Assembly: GCF_000143415.4 (NCBI RefSeq)
Contig: NW_003314317.1
Coordinates: 372,001 to 436,000 of the forward strand
DNA: 64,000 nt
Source of the DNA: Selaginella moellendorffii
Taxonomy: Eukaryota > Streptophyta > Lycopodiopsida > Selaginellales > Selaginellaceae
Reading direction: 5' to 3'
Translations under genes and position numbers: made by a program
Notes under the pieces: model-generated
What the model was told of the DNA's origin: nothing
The model's database searches: none
What the model saw: only the letters and a program-made list of their open reading frames with translations
Shown: positions 10,311 through 21,955 of the stretch, piece by piece
How positions within the stretch are numbered: position 1 is the stretch's first letter
How the letters are laid out: every line of letters starts with the position of its first letter

Positions 10311-13097
10311 GACCGCGGCTGAAACTATCTCGGATCAAGCTGGAAATGAGAGGCGACCAGGACGGGTTCTCAACCCCAACAACAACACTCCTGGAACAGC
10401 TCATATATGTCAAGTTGGAGGTGAGAGGCAACCAGGACTGGTTCAGCATTCACGTTCTCTCCACACAAAAAGGAGAGCACACTGTTATACTTGGCACTCG
10501 AGCTCCAAATTCTAGACATTGTCAACTAGTAGCCACATGACAGGAAATCTTTTTGGGGAGCTCATTTTTCTCTACAGGAAGTTTGTATTTCCTCCTTTGG
10601 TTTGAAATCTGGGACATTATGTTTTATATTATAAAGATATATATGGATATACATATCTTATAAATCTTATAAACAATAAAAATAGTGTTGCATGTAACAA
10701 TGTTTGGTTTGCTTAATAATTATTTATTAATTCAATTGATTAAATGGAAGTTTATAGTTATACACATATTTATAATTTATAAACACAAGATTAATCTTTT
10801 TGCATTAGATAGTAGAATAAACTAGAATATACTAGGAAGTGTTTTTAAAAAGTATATAAATACAAGATTAATCTAAATGAATAATAACTGTTAGATGGTA
10901 GAATATCATAGAATATCCAAGTGTATTTGAAGTATATTTACAACAGTCTATATTTGCTAAGTAAACCAAAAACATGTCCAAACATAATGTATAATTAAAT
11001 AACTTTGATTTCTATTTTTATGTAGAATTGTCAAAAATAAATAAACAATATACAACTAAATATCTTTAGTTCATGCATTTAAATATTTACAAACTTTATT
11101 TAAAATTCTAAATACTAGTTCTTTTCAACATCTAATCTTCTCTAGTATAAACTGATATAAACTTAGTGTGCAACTAAATATCATAACTTAATGTTCCATG
11201 TTTTCTATTTAAGTTGCTATCACACTTTATTACATATTATATTCTAATATCATAGCAAATGGCAAAAATTCAGTGGGCTTGGGCTGTTGGGGCAGTATTG
11301 CAATGGTCTATGATGCCTCCAATATCATACTTTGGAACAAATTTATAAGTACATCTTCTGTTTTGTTAGACATTCAATGATGAAAGAATCACCATGAGTC
11401 TATGACTTAATAGAAGTTGTTAGTCAATAGAGATTTCAAGGGGTATAACATATGTATTTATCAATAAATATATCATAAATATATTGTTATTGTGGATCTT
11501 TGGAACTATAAGGAATAAATGAGGGCTCTATTAATGAGTTTAAGGGGAGAGAGGTAAAGTGTGTTATAAATATCTCCTATCACATAAAGAAGATAGATAG
11601 CTCCTAGCACATAACCTTTATAATTCCCTACTTTACACATATTGCCTGTCACTTACTTCTCACTCACTTGCAACACCCTAGCATGGTTATAATATAATAG
11701 CATGAATAATATGTATAAGAAAGATTATCCTATCATGAACATTTCCACAAGATCATTTTACACAAATTTAAATGGGAATTGACAATTAAGAAACACCTAA
11801 GTCTTTAGAAGTGAGACACCAAGTCTCACTCCCTTCAAAACATTATGAGAAACTCTTTATTCTTATTGCTAAACTATGCTATAGTCTCTCATGATTTGTG
11901 TAGAAATGCCCTCCTAATAGTCATGATTGCATGGTGACTTTTGACTTGACCATCTGCCACATGGCATAAATGAAGAATATTCCAGGGGATCTATATCTTG
12001 GAGCACACTCGGGAATTGGTGGTAGCTTGTCCAGCTGATTAAACTTGCAAAGCAACAAGCCAGTAACTTGCTCTTGGAAATCTTGAAGCTGAAGCATTGT
12101 AAGAGCTAGAGATGCAAAAATGCTTGGTCTCTGCATTGATGAAGAAAGTCTTACTCACTAGTAGTAAACATTTTAAAGTTCAAAAGAGGAACATACCCAA
12201 TTGCATCAACTTGTTGAGTTGCTTTTTTTAATGTCTCTTTAAGAAAGCTCTCTTTAACTTTCCCATGATTGCCAAAACGCAACTCCAATTTAAAGTGCTC
12301 AAGAGCATCTTCAATTGAAGCTTTCCTCACTGCTTCTAAATCTTCCTTTTGTGCAATCAACTTAAACACGCTAGAAAATGGCTTGCTGTCCAAAGTTGCA
12401 TTGTGGAAGGGTAAAGACAAATCATCCCACTCTGAAGTGATCACACAGGCTATGAGGGCAATGCCTCAAATCACAAGCAAGGGTTATTAATCAATGGCTC
12501 CTAATTTGAAACAGCTGATTTAAGGCTCATAAAAGTGGCCATGAATGTGAGCAGCAAAGCAAGAGGAACTTGGCACTAAAGAATACATAGGGAGGAATAG
12601 GGGGAAACATAGGTGACTAGAATGGCTTGAGTGGTTACCATTGATGTAGGGAGTAGTGGCGTTGAGGCTGGGGATTGTGATGGTAGGGAGGGAAGTGCTT
12701 CAAACTAGATCTCGGTTGCATCAGGGTAAGTGCTTGAAGCAAGGACAAGGGCAGCAATATAGCACTAGAATTCCTAGGCAAAAAGGGCAGGCTGTGGTAG
12801 TGATGCTAAGCACCAGACCTATCACTTGAGTAGTCTGAGAGATGTAGTGGGCACTAAGGCTTGTGCACTTTGAGCCATATGGCCACAACCAGGGCTGGAT
12901 GTGTCAATCACATTTCTTGGAGTAAGGGAACATCATGGAGGATCACTTTGGCTGCCTAGATTGCAATGAAGATGGTGAGGGCAATTGTCTTGGGCGTGGA
13001 GGCCTTGTGTGTTATAGATGCCGCAGATAAGTTGGTACTCAACTAGTTGCAAGAATGTGTGGAGTTTGGCAGCTGTTTCAAGATGAAGGGTGGAGTG
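10311..13097. other. AT-rich repeat region without a supported gene
   Basis: From about 10600 the sequence is strongly AT-rich. The block 10680-10960 is a copy of a dispersed repeat that also flanks the Ty3/gypsy element (48735-48879 and 53878-54050). On the minus strand 12151-12450 reads as a clean, protein-like exon (EWDDLSLPFHNATLDSKPFS, then charged helices) but has no ATG and no recognised domain. The segment 11795-11990 recurs at 15155-15330. I see no complete gene. Confidence 0.5.
13093..13097. repeat. Left target-site duplication GAGTG
   Basis: The five bases gagtg directly before the left LTR are repeated directly after the right LTR at 14728-14732, as expected for LTR-element integration. 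Confidence 0.75.
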
Positions 13098-13388
13098 TGA
13101 AGAGGTGTGGATACTCTTCTTCGCTAGATATCTATTGCTAGTGAGAAAACAAAAGGGAAAAGGGCTGATCTCCAGGGGCTGAGATAGAAAGATGTTGTGT
13201 ATTAATAAGAAAATGATGAATGGAGATGGGGATCCACAAATTGGATTCCCCCCTTTGAAAGGTTGGCAGTTCTAACTGCCAGCATATGCTAATGAATGGT
13301 ATATGTTGTGCATGATCCAATCTATGGCTCTGATGTAGCCCTAGGTTCAAAGTTAGAGTCCCCTGAGCTTGGGATTTTGGTTGATACA
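13098..13388 (-). repeat. LTR, left copy (3' LTR in element orientation)
   Basis: Direct repeat beginning tgaagaggtgtggatactc and ending ggttgataca on the plus strand. It matches 14422-14727 with several substitutions and small indels. Confidence 0.8.
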
Positions 13389-14421
13389 CTTTGCTCCCCT
13401 GACAGAACTAGACACTATCCTCGGTGTGAATGTAGTCAATTTCCATTGCTTGTTGTTGCTATTGCTCAAGTCAATAGAGGCGACACTTCTACTATAGAAG
13501 TGTAAGCTCGTGGTTGGGGACACTGTCTGGTGGATCTGTCCCATCTTCCTGGAGCTCGGCTACCTCGGCCAGGAGGGCAGTATGATCATCCTCAAGCTTC
13601 CAATAGCAGGTGTTGAGCTCTTTGTACTTGAATTTGTAGGTGAATTCATGAGCTGCTGATGGGGTTGATGGCTACTTGGAGACGATCTTCCTAATGTCCC
13701 AAAGGTTGGTGCAAATCTGCTTCATCTCCTCGAGCTGAGTATCAAGCCGGCGGTTTAAGGGCTCATAGAACTCCTTCTTGATCACTCCCTAGGTATATAT
13801 GAAGGAGTCTTGCTTGAGAAGATGCCGTGCGATGTCGGCTGGTGTTGGGAAGTGGTTTGCTTACTCGCGGTGCATGCGTTGATTGAGGGCTTCAAACAAC
13901 TTGCAGGTGCAGTAGCTTGGGTCGCAGAGTTTATCCTCGTACTCCTTCCTGATCTCATCGTAATCACAATGTACCTGACTCTATCGTTGAGGCATGGTTG
14001 CTTCTCTTGCTCTTGCTCTGTGATCCTAGTGTTGTTCGCTAGGGTTTGCTGTGTTCTTGGTGGGATTTGAAGTTGCTGGAGGCTTAATCTGCTTCATTGG
14101 ATGTAGGTGACGTAGTTGGGCCAGATTCTTTGAGGTGGTTGGAGATGAGCTTTTTGGTTTGATGCTGGATGAACGGCCTAGATGTGGTGCTGAAATTAAT
14201 TTATCTGTTGGGGTTGAACAGCCAAAATCTTCCATTTGGAATTTTGTTGAAGGAGCGGAAGTTTTGTTGATTCTGGTCATGGCATTTGCTTGTTGAATTT
14301 GGGTGAATTGTCGTGAGGTGGGTAGATTTCGTGATCTTTCTTGCTATTAGTGCATAGAGAATGGAAAAAGAATTGAAGAATTTGTAAACTTGAAGGGGAA
14401 TTCAGAGGCCGTGGTCGCCAA

Positions 14422-14727
14422 TGAAGAGGTGTGGATACTCCTCTTCGCTGAATATCAATTGCTAGTGAGAAAACAAAAGGGAAAAAGGCTTGATCTCCAG
14501 GGGCTGAGAAAGAAAGATAAATGAATGAATGCTGTGTATTGATTCATTTATAATGATGAATGGAGATAGGGATCCATAATTCAGAATCCCCCATTTGAAA
14601 GGCTGGCAGTTTTAACTACCAACATATGCTAATGAGTGGTATATGCATGCATGATCCAATCTATGGCTCCGATGCAGCCTTGGGTTCAAGGTCGAAGTCC
14701 TCTGAGCCTAGGGTTTTGGTTAATACA
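14422..14727 (-). repeat. LTR, right copy (5' LTR in element orientation)
   Basis: Second copy of the repeat. It carries a small insertion around 14516-14545 relative to the left copy, and is followed by the matching target-site duplication gagtg at 14728-14732. Confidence 0.8.
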
Positions 14728-14732
14728 GAGTG

Positions 14733-16934
14733 CTAAAGGCCATGCAAGACTGAAGGAGGTAGTAAATTCCTAAGGTAGCCATCCTAAAAGAACACTTGCT
14801 AGGTTGGAGGTGGGGAAAAAGGCAGCCAAAGAAAATTCATTTAGGTGTAACATTATGGCTTGAAGCTTTGCAATTTTTGTTTGTAAGTCTAGAGCAAGTG
14901 GCAAATTTGGAATTGGATTATATCCCAAAGAAGAATAGGAAAATAGCTGCAATAACAGTGGTAGAAAATTATATGCTATGTGTTCTTTTATCTTTTTTGT
15001 CTTTGTCTCATCCTGTGAAGCACTTACAATTGTGATCATGCTGTTCTTTAGTCCTGACAGTGTGATGACACTACTTGGTTCAACTCTCCTTGCTTGAACT
15101 CTATAGGCTTGGGTAGGCAACATGATTTAGGTAGTGCACCAAAAATAACAACTAGGAAACAAGTCTTTAGAAGTAAAACACCAAGTTTCACTCACTCTAA
15201 GACATTGTGAAGAACTCTTTATTTTTATTGTTAATATGATTTGAATACAAGTGCCCTCCCAATGGTTGTAATTATATGATTTAACCATCCACCATATGGC
15301 ATATATGAAAAATATTCCAAAGGAACCCACTGATTCCAAGTTGGAACAACTTCCCACTACCATAAAATTTCCAAAACTACTCCTACCAAAAGGTTAGGAT
15401 GGATCTTTTCTAATATAGACACAAGGTGATTGTGGTTTGCCAGTGTAAAGATAACCAATTGGGCTATTGTATTGCTAGAGTTGGAAGAAGTTGAAGAAGT
15501 GAGCCTCAATGGAAGTTGATTGGATGAGATATCTTTTTACCTTAGTTTTGCCATTTAGATATTTCAGTTTTAGATGAAATTGTAGACTATTTTATCCTTA
15601 TTTATCCACTAAGATGTCCTAATTTTAGATCCAAGGATGTTATAATGCATCTTCATTAATGTTGTAGGCTATTTTATCTCTATTTATCTCCAAAAATCCA
15701 CATTAATAGTATATCAAAATCTTATCTCATAATCATATATGCACTAAGACCAATAAAAATGATAGGATATTTTAATATTGACTATCAAAATGAAGAAGCA
15801 AAAAAATAATGGAGAAAGAAGAATACATAGATATAATATATACAAAAGTAGGAATAGCACCAACATATTGGACAGATCATAACAAATTATATATTATGAT
15901 AAAAAAATTGTTTTTAAAAGTAAGCCAAGTGTTGTTACACAGCAATTTATTTTTAAAATTATAGATTATTTTTTAGTTGAAAAATCATGATTTGAGTGGA
16001 AGTCAAATAACACATTTAATCCAAAACCTGTAAAAGAACTTATTTTTAGAAAGAATGGAGAGAAAGAAAAACCTTTGAACTCATAAGCTAAGTAAAAAAA
16101 ATTAAAGAAAATACTAACTAGAATTACTAGCTAAATTTGCAACAACATAAAGTATATTAAGTGCTGTTTCTGGAGCAGCAGTTGAGGTCAAAGCATTTGA
16201 CATCCCCAACCCTCCATTCTTGACAGGATTGCCAGCCCCCACAGTCCCACCCCATCACTTATGCTACCAAGCTTGATTGAATCCATAGCTTCTTACTTAT
16301 CTGAAATTGTTAAAATTTTCAAAATCATCAACTAGCAGAGCGTCAAAATTGCAAAAATCATCAACAAGGAAGAAGAAGATTTGATCGAGCTCGGTAGCAC
16401 AAAATGATGGAGCAGGACTGGGGGCTAGAAATCCTATTGGGAGCAGAGGCTGCAGGGATGTCAAAGGCTTTGATCCTGACTTGTGCTCTACTAGTTAATG
16501 TAGCAAACTCTGAATCTTGACTTCTTTCCCAAGGTCCATCCATGGATTTGACAGGAATAGCTTGGATGTGGGCTGAAGCAACAACCCTGTAGCAGAAAAT
16601 GGGAGCGGGCGGGTAAGAAAGTCTCTCACCTTCAATTGGTGCACAATTGCAAGGAAGATTGTACACAGACCTCCATTCTTGCTCATCATGTGTCAGACCA
16701 TTGGGGCTGCACTTTGACTAAGTAGAATAGAACACATCTCTCGCCCTTCCTCCCTCATGTACACTACTGGTCAGTTAAATAATACAAACAGCCTCAAGAA
16801 GATGATTTTGCTTGTTATGATTCATAACTTCCATTCCAGGATCACCAAGAAGCACGTTTTCATGGAGTTCCCGCATAATGCATGTAGCATCAAGAGAAAA
16901 TTAAAAAAATTAAAAAATAAAAAATAAAAAGGTA
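14733..16934. other. AT-rich intergenic and repeat sequence
   Basis: The block 15155-15330 is a diverged direct copy of 11795-11990. A minus-strand open frame at 14770-15123 starts with ATG and has protein-like composition, but no recognised domain. 15400-16150 is very AT-rich with no coding signal, and 16200-16930 shows only short unrecognised frames. I support no gene here. Confidence 0.45.
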
Positions 16935-17130
16935 AGCTGCTTACTTATAGAGATTGAATCTCCTCCACTACCAAGTATTCTAAGAAATGAAATACTTTTG
17001 TGGAAGAGGCAGCTGTAGTACTTTGGAGACAATGTCGCCAGACCGGCAACTTCCTTGCAAAGCTAAATTTCTTGCACGTAATTGCAGCTCTCGGTATGAT
17101 CACAGCCATAAATCCCCAGAGGACGAATAT
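16935..17130 (-). pseudogene. Partial duplicate of the CYP59 5' UTR and first two exons
   Basis: This sequence aligns along its length with 9795-10090, which carries CYP59 exon 2, intron 1, exon 1 and the leader. Shared words include agattgaatctcctcc (one change), gtggaagaggcag, ggccggcaact-like text, cagctctcgg and ccagaggacgaatatcc (one change). The start codon region and frame are destroyed. The copy overlaps the last codons of the methyltransferase gene at 17063-17130. Confidence 0.85.
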
Positions 17131-18178
17131 CCCCATCGAACTTTTTACTGATTCTAGTCAACGCATATAGTACCACCCGTTGACTCTTGTAGGACGGGTG
17201 CCAAAAGTTCGTCGCAAGTCGCCCGATCGAGAAACGATGGAGAGCGCGTTCTAAAAAATACTCAAGCACAGCATCTACGCACAAAGAAGGAAAGGTAAAC
17301 TAGAAAAACCAAAAACTAGAAAAGATCTCATGTACCATTTCGGAGTTCACCAGCGATAATCACCAGCGTTTTGCTGTCGCAGAGCTTTTCCAGAGTGTCG
17401 AGAAGATCTTGGACAGCTTTCTCGTTGTAAATCACATCCGACGCAATCACTGGCAAAAGAAGGAGAGATTTCCAACAAAAAGAGAAAGCAAAAGGAATCT
17501 GAAGAATCACCATAATCTGGAGATGGATCGATGACCTCGTTGTCTATTTCATCTCCCCACGAAAGCTCTCTCACACAAGCGGAGCCTCTAGCAGCAAAGC
17601 AGCTCACGTTCTCGTCCACATTTTTCTGGAGAAGTCTTAAGCGATCCGGCAAGTCCGTGAGAATGACTCTGGCACCGAGAAGCGCTGCAACACATCTGAT
17701 ATACATAAAACCATGAGATGAAATTCACCCAAGAACAAATCTAAAGTTACCCGGCAAGGCCGCATCCAGCTCCGAGCTCCACGCATTTCTTCCCTTGGAG
17801 CTCGAGCGTCCCGCTATCCACAGCGTGCTCTAGAAATTTCGTGAGGATCACGGCCGAATCCCACACCACCGCGCCTGTCACACCTGGTTTTTGCTACGAT
17901 TACAAAGAAATCTTCTTAGCTCCCAAATTACTCACAGATCTCCAGCTTACCATCGAAGACGGTGCCTGATGGATCAGAATATCATAGCCAGCGGCAGAGA
18001 TCGTGAAGCGGAGCGATTCTTGCTGGACAAACGCATTGTGCCGTGCAGCGGTCGGCTGCTGGAAGCACCACAGCAAGAGCGTCTCCTCCGGCGCATTCCT
18101 CACGGCGAAGAGGGGCACTCGATCCAGATTCTCGAAGCAAACCTCTTCCTGGCCATCGCCATCGCCATCGCGCTCCAT
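17063..18178 (-). CDS. METTL21-like protein methyltransferase (methyltransferase family 16)
   Basis: This is a class I SAM-dependent methyltransferase of the METTL21/VCP-KMT group; family members methylate lysines on chaperones and other proteins. The start at 18178 begins with acidic MERDGDGDGQEEV. The order of motifs is typical: a GAVVWDSAVILTKFLE-type segment near 17850, the SAM loop VELGAGCGLAG, VILTDLPD (acidic residue for the ribose), ELSWGDE, and post-I motif VIASDVIYNEKAV. The last splice joins ELRN to DAVLEYFLERAL. After VVLYALTRISKKF, where relatives usually end, about 25 further residues and the stop lie in sequence duplicated from the CYP59 5' region. The gene is head-to-head with the transporter, 292 bp apart. 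Confidence 0.85.
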
Positions 18179-18470
18179 CCTAAAACCCTAAGGGCATTTT
18201 GGCGGGCAACGCATATTCGCCTAAAGAAATATGCCCTTTTTGTCGCTCGCGGTGTCGATATGCTGTAAGAAAGAAGGGGAGAGAGAAAGAGCTATGGTGG
18301 CAATCCCTTGGTTTTTTTTCTTCTATTCTCTTCCTTTTTCTTGTTAGGGTTTGCCACTCGTCCTAGGGCTCGCGCCGCGTGGGCGGCGCCACGAGGAAGA
18401 CGAAGACTCGTCCACCGCGAAGAATGCGACCGAGGATTCCTCGATCTTTGTCCCGGTTTGTGTAGATTAG
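18179..18470. promoter_or_regulatory. Shared divergent promoter region
   Basis: These 292 bp separate the start codons of the methyltransferase (minus) and the transporter (plus), so they must hold both 5' leaders and promoters. The motif atatgcccttttt at about 18231 also occurs near 10100, in the promoter of the duplicated CYP59 copy. No clear TATA box is seen. Confidence 0.5.
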
Positions 18471-20814
18471 ATGCAAGGATGCGCTGCGCCGCTCTCGGCA
18501 ATGAATTCCATGCCGCCATCGGCTGCTGCTGGCAGCCGGATAGAGGCGGCGGTGTGGAATCGCCGGGTAGTCGTCCAAAATCGGGCGCATTGGAGGCGAA
18601 ATATCTCACAGCGGTGGAGATTTCTAGAGAAGGATTGTGTTCTTGGGGCTAGGAAGTGGGTGAATGGAGGGAGCTGGACAGGAGGAAGAAATGGGAGGAT
18701 GGAATCGATGTTTCGATGTCGATTCCAAGGGAGGACGACCCAGCGTACGGCGAATAAGAAAGGAAAGCTTCTGGATAGTGACGAGCCAATCTCGCTTCCA
18801 GTGGCACTCCTCTCGGTTCCACTGGGACTCGAGGCTGGTTCGTGGATTACGTCCGAGGTGGTCTCCAGCTACATGTGGTTCAAAGTGGTTCTCCGGCACG
18901 TCTTTCCACTCGCCATGACCATGGGAGCTCTCGAAAACTCTTCCGAGCTTCTGGAGCTTTCGTTGGATTCATCCCTTGGCCGAATGGTGCTGTGGAAGAA
19001 GCGTCAGAGCATCAAAGCTAGACAGAGGAGGAGGTCCTACGGTGCAGCCGCGGAGCCTGTTCCAGCCGAGAAGAAGATTGCCGGTTACTTGCCCGTCATG
19101 TCCAGTGCTTCCTCGTACGTCTGGTGTCCGCCGTCGCAGCAGCTCTTACTTCCAGCTCCACCGACATGGTCACTTCTAGTGGCCATCGAGTCTCTGTCCA
19201 GCGAGCTCGACTGCTACGTCTCTCGTTTCAAGTCCGGCATGAAAGCTCCGGACTGGTGGGATGCCATGGGTGAAACTTACGGAGTTTCGTTACTCGTGCT
19301 CGTCGGCATGGGTTACTGGGTGCAAGGATTTCGATGCTTCCCTTGGCTGGGGATGAACTATTACTTCAAGGACGGACTCCAGCTCGACCCGCTAACTCTC
19401 CAGTTTCTACAAAATACCGTCAACCTCCCGTATCTCGCCAAGCCAATCTACGGCATTATCTCTGACTCGGTCTACATTCACGGTGCTCATCGTGTGCCTT
19501 ACATTATAATTGCAGGTATGTTGCTATCTTGCTAGCTTTGATATATTTTGCTTTCGGATAGATTTCTTACGATCTTGTTTTGCAGGAATATGTCAAGTGA
19601 TGTCATGGGGAACAATCATAGCAGTGCCAGGGGCTAGAAGGTCTGCCGGAATGCTCACAGCGTTTTTAACGTTTGGCAACTTCGGTGCTGCGGTAGCGGA
19701 TGTAGCCAACGACGCTCTCGTTGCCGAAGCTGGGAAGAAGAAAGGCTGCACTGGTGGACAGCTCCAGTCTTTCGCGTGGCTAGCTTCAGCAGCGGGTGGT
19801 CTCCTGGGGAACCTCTTGTCCGGCCTTGCTCTCAGCGGCATGAACTTCGAGAGCATGTTCACGATCTTCGTCATGTTCCTCGTGTGCCATCTCGCCATCG
19901 CCTTCATGGTTAGCGAGCAATCCTTCGGGCAGCGGAAGAGAGACGCCGGCAAAGGCAAGATGGTCGCCTTCCCAGGAGGACCAAAGCTCGGGAATCTCAT
20001 GAAGGGAGCAAAGGCCCGGGAGATGCAAGTTAAAGCTTACAGGAGCAACAAAGAGCTGCTCAAGAGCCAGGACGAGGACAAGATAACCGAGAGCCGCGAG
20101 CCAAAGGCCATCGACATCCCCAGGCAGGTATCAAAACTCTTCGGCCTCATCAAGTCGCCCGAGATCCTCCTGCCGCTGCTTTGGTTCATGGGATCCTACG
20201 CAGTCATCCCGACGCTCTCGGGGACCATCTTCTACTATCAGTCACAGGCGCTCAAGATCAACCCGGTCTACCTCGGCGTGGCCAAGATGCTGGGCCAGGC
20301 GGGGCTCCTCGCCGGAAGCATGCTCTACGAGAGATACTTGAAGCCGGTTCCATTGCGAAGGCTGGTCGGCTGCGTCCAAATCCTCCTCTCGGTGTGCATG
20401 CTAGCGGACATCGGGCTCGTCAACCGGATCAATCTCCAGCTTGGCATCCCGGACCATTTCTACATTCTTGGGGCCTCGGCGTTCGTGGAAGCCATCGGCC
20501 AGTTCAAGATACTACCATTCATGGTTTTTTTCGCAAAGCTTTGCCCGGCGGGGTGCGAGGGATCGCTGCTGGCCTTCTTCATGTCGTGCCAGTGCCTGTC
20601 GTGCATCGTGAGCGGCTATCTTGGGGTGGCCCTGGCATCGTTCCTGGCGATCAGTGCCAGCGATTTCACCCAGCTGGGGGTTGGGATTGTGGTGCAAGCG
20701 CTGGCGGCGCTGGTGCCACTGCTGGGATTAAGTTTGCTGCCGGGTGGAGAGATGGAAGACGAGGAAGAAGAAGAACAAGAGAAAGGTGCTGCTAAAGTAG
20801 AGAAGGTTATGTGA
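18471..20814 (+). CDS. Folate-biopterin transporter family (BT1) membrane protein
   Basis: This gene encodes a major-facilitator-type carrier of the BT1/FBT family, which in plants includes plastid envelope folate carriers. Exon 1 is 18471-19515 and exon 2 is 19586-20814; the 70-bp intron joins IIIAG to ICQVMSWGTI. The N-terminal about 250 residues are Ser/Arg-rich and look like a plastid-targeting leader. Family motifs are GYWVQGFRCFPWLGMNYYFK, NLPYLAKPIYGIISDSV and DVANDALVAE, followed by several hydrophobic helices and a Glu-rich C-terminal tail (DEEEEEQEKG). The leader region is duplicated as a dead stub at 10128-10310. Substrate is inferred from family only. Confidence 0.88.
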
Positions 20815-20847
20815 GAAATTTTGCATTGTTGTAATATAATCACCGGG

Positions 20848-20990
20848 TCTTTATCCATGTCGAGGAAGTCCAATCGGAGCAAAGGCCGGACATATTGCGA
20901 TATGCGAATAGTATAGCGAAGTTTGCATAGTTCATGAATCCAGCTTCTTCCCGAAAACCTGATCTCAGAAATTCCACGATACTCGTAGTA
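20848..20990 (-). pseudogene. Degraded copy of the Crinkler-like N-terminal exon
   Basis: This stretch resembles 23580-23725, sharing tttatccatgtcgag-like text, gcaaaggc, gacatattgcgatatgcg and cagaaattc in the same order. No intact frame remains. Confidence 0.55.
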
Positions 20991-21232
20991 ATGTCGGACC
21001 TAGGGTTTAAATAATAAAACTTAACAGAATATGCTAACAGAATATCTTCAGACATTGTTAGTTTGACCAAAGCATACAATGTATATGATTGGCAATGAAA
21101 AATTTCTTCATGTCAATCAACTTGGTAAAGTTAGCTTCACCAATGTAAAGATTTTATTTTCTTCTACACTAATATATAGACCACCTATCTATTTACCATC
21201 TCAGAAGTTCAAAGGTTGCTTTTTCAGTTGTA

Positions 21233-21734
21233 ATGGCATCCCAAGTTGCGCTTGTTTTGGCCCTCATTGTTGCTCTCTTTGCTTCTTATGCATCTGCAAA
21301 CTTGGTAAGTAAAGTCTAAATTGTAATAGATTCTAAATCTTCTATTCCAGTGCAAGAGCTACACCATCCAAGGTTCCGCCCAGTTTGTTCTTGGCCAAAA
21401 CGAGTTCCAAGTTGTTCCAACCGATGGTGCCATGGATCGTGATGGGTCCGTCCAAACATTTGCTGCTCCTCTTAGTGGAAACTCGGGATGCATCTACCAA
21501 GGTGTGATTGCCGACACTGGAGCTCTGGATTTCCAGGTTTCCCAGCTCAAGTGTGGGAACAACCGGGTGGAGTTCATGGGTGATGCTGGAGCTTCTGCAC
21601 CTGGTTCTTCCACCACATATGCGATTGTTGGCGGCACTGGCATTTATGTTGGAGCGATTGGAACAGTGACTGAGGTTTCACTAGGTGGCATGAACTATCA
21701 GGTCACCGCAAACATCAAGGTTTGCGACCAGTAA
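21233..21734 (+). CDS. Small secreted protein, dirigent-like beta-barrel
   Basis: Exon 1 (21233-21304) encodes a clear signal peptide, MASQVALVLALIVALFASYA, and splices in phase 0 over a 46-bp intron to exon 2 (21351-21734). The mature part is about 128 residues with four Cys at the start, middle and end (CKSY, GCIY, LKCG, KVCD), suggesting two disulfides. AIVGGTGIYVGAIGTV resembles the conserved C-terminal GGTG segment of dirigent and allene-oxide-cyclase-type barrels. It is shorter than typical dirigent proteins and lacks other motifs I know, so the family is tentative. An extracellular or cell-wall role is inferred from the signal peptide alone. Confidence 0.72.
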
Positions 21735-21955
21735 ATTATCTTCAAGATGATTATAACTTCTAACAACAACATAATAACATAAATCATAATTTTAAAGTGC
21801 GCTTTGCTCATCAAGATGAAAAAAAATAGCCGAGAGGGTTGAAATCTTGGAGCTAAGAATTTACTTGGTACTCAAACACCTCTTGAACACAAAAGCTCAT
21901 CTAGTTTAACTGTTCATAAATAACAACGTTAACAATAGTACGTTTACATTCACAG

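Larger units (their letters stand above)
13098..14727 (-). mobile_element. Short non-autonomous LTR retroelement (TRIM/SMART-like)
   Basis: Two direct repeats of about 291 and 306 bp bound a 1.03-kb centre. Both repeats start TG and end CA, and the whole is flanked by the 5-bp duplication GAGTG. The minus-strand orientation follows from a purine-rich tract (AGGGGAGCAAAG) just inside the left repeat and TGGCGACCACGG just inside the right repeat, which looks like a primer-binding site because it begins with TGG. The centre encodes only a broken gag-like piece on the minus strand (for example YEDKLCDPSYCTCKLFEALN), with stops, and no protease, transcriptase or integrase. It would have needed enzymes from another element. 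The repeats differ at many positions, so the insertion is old. Confidence 0.8.

Noticed and set aside
20181-20795. 204-codon alternative frame inside the transporter exon
   Set aside because: Shadow of the conserved membrane protein frame; no hydrophobic helices or motifs of its own.
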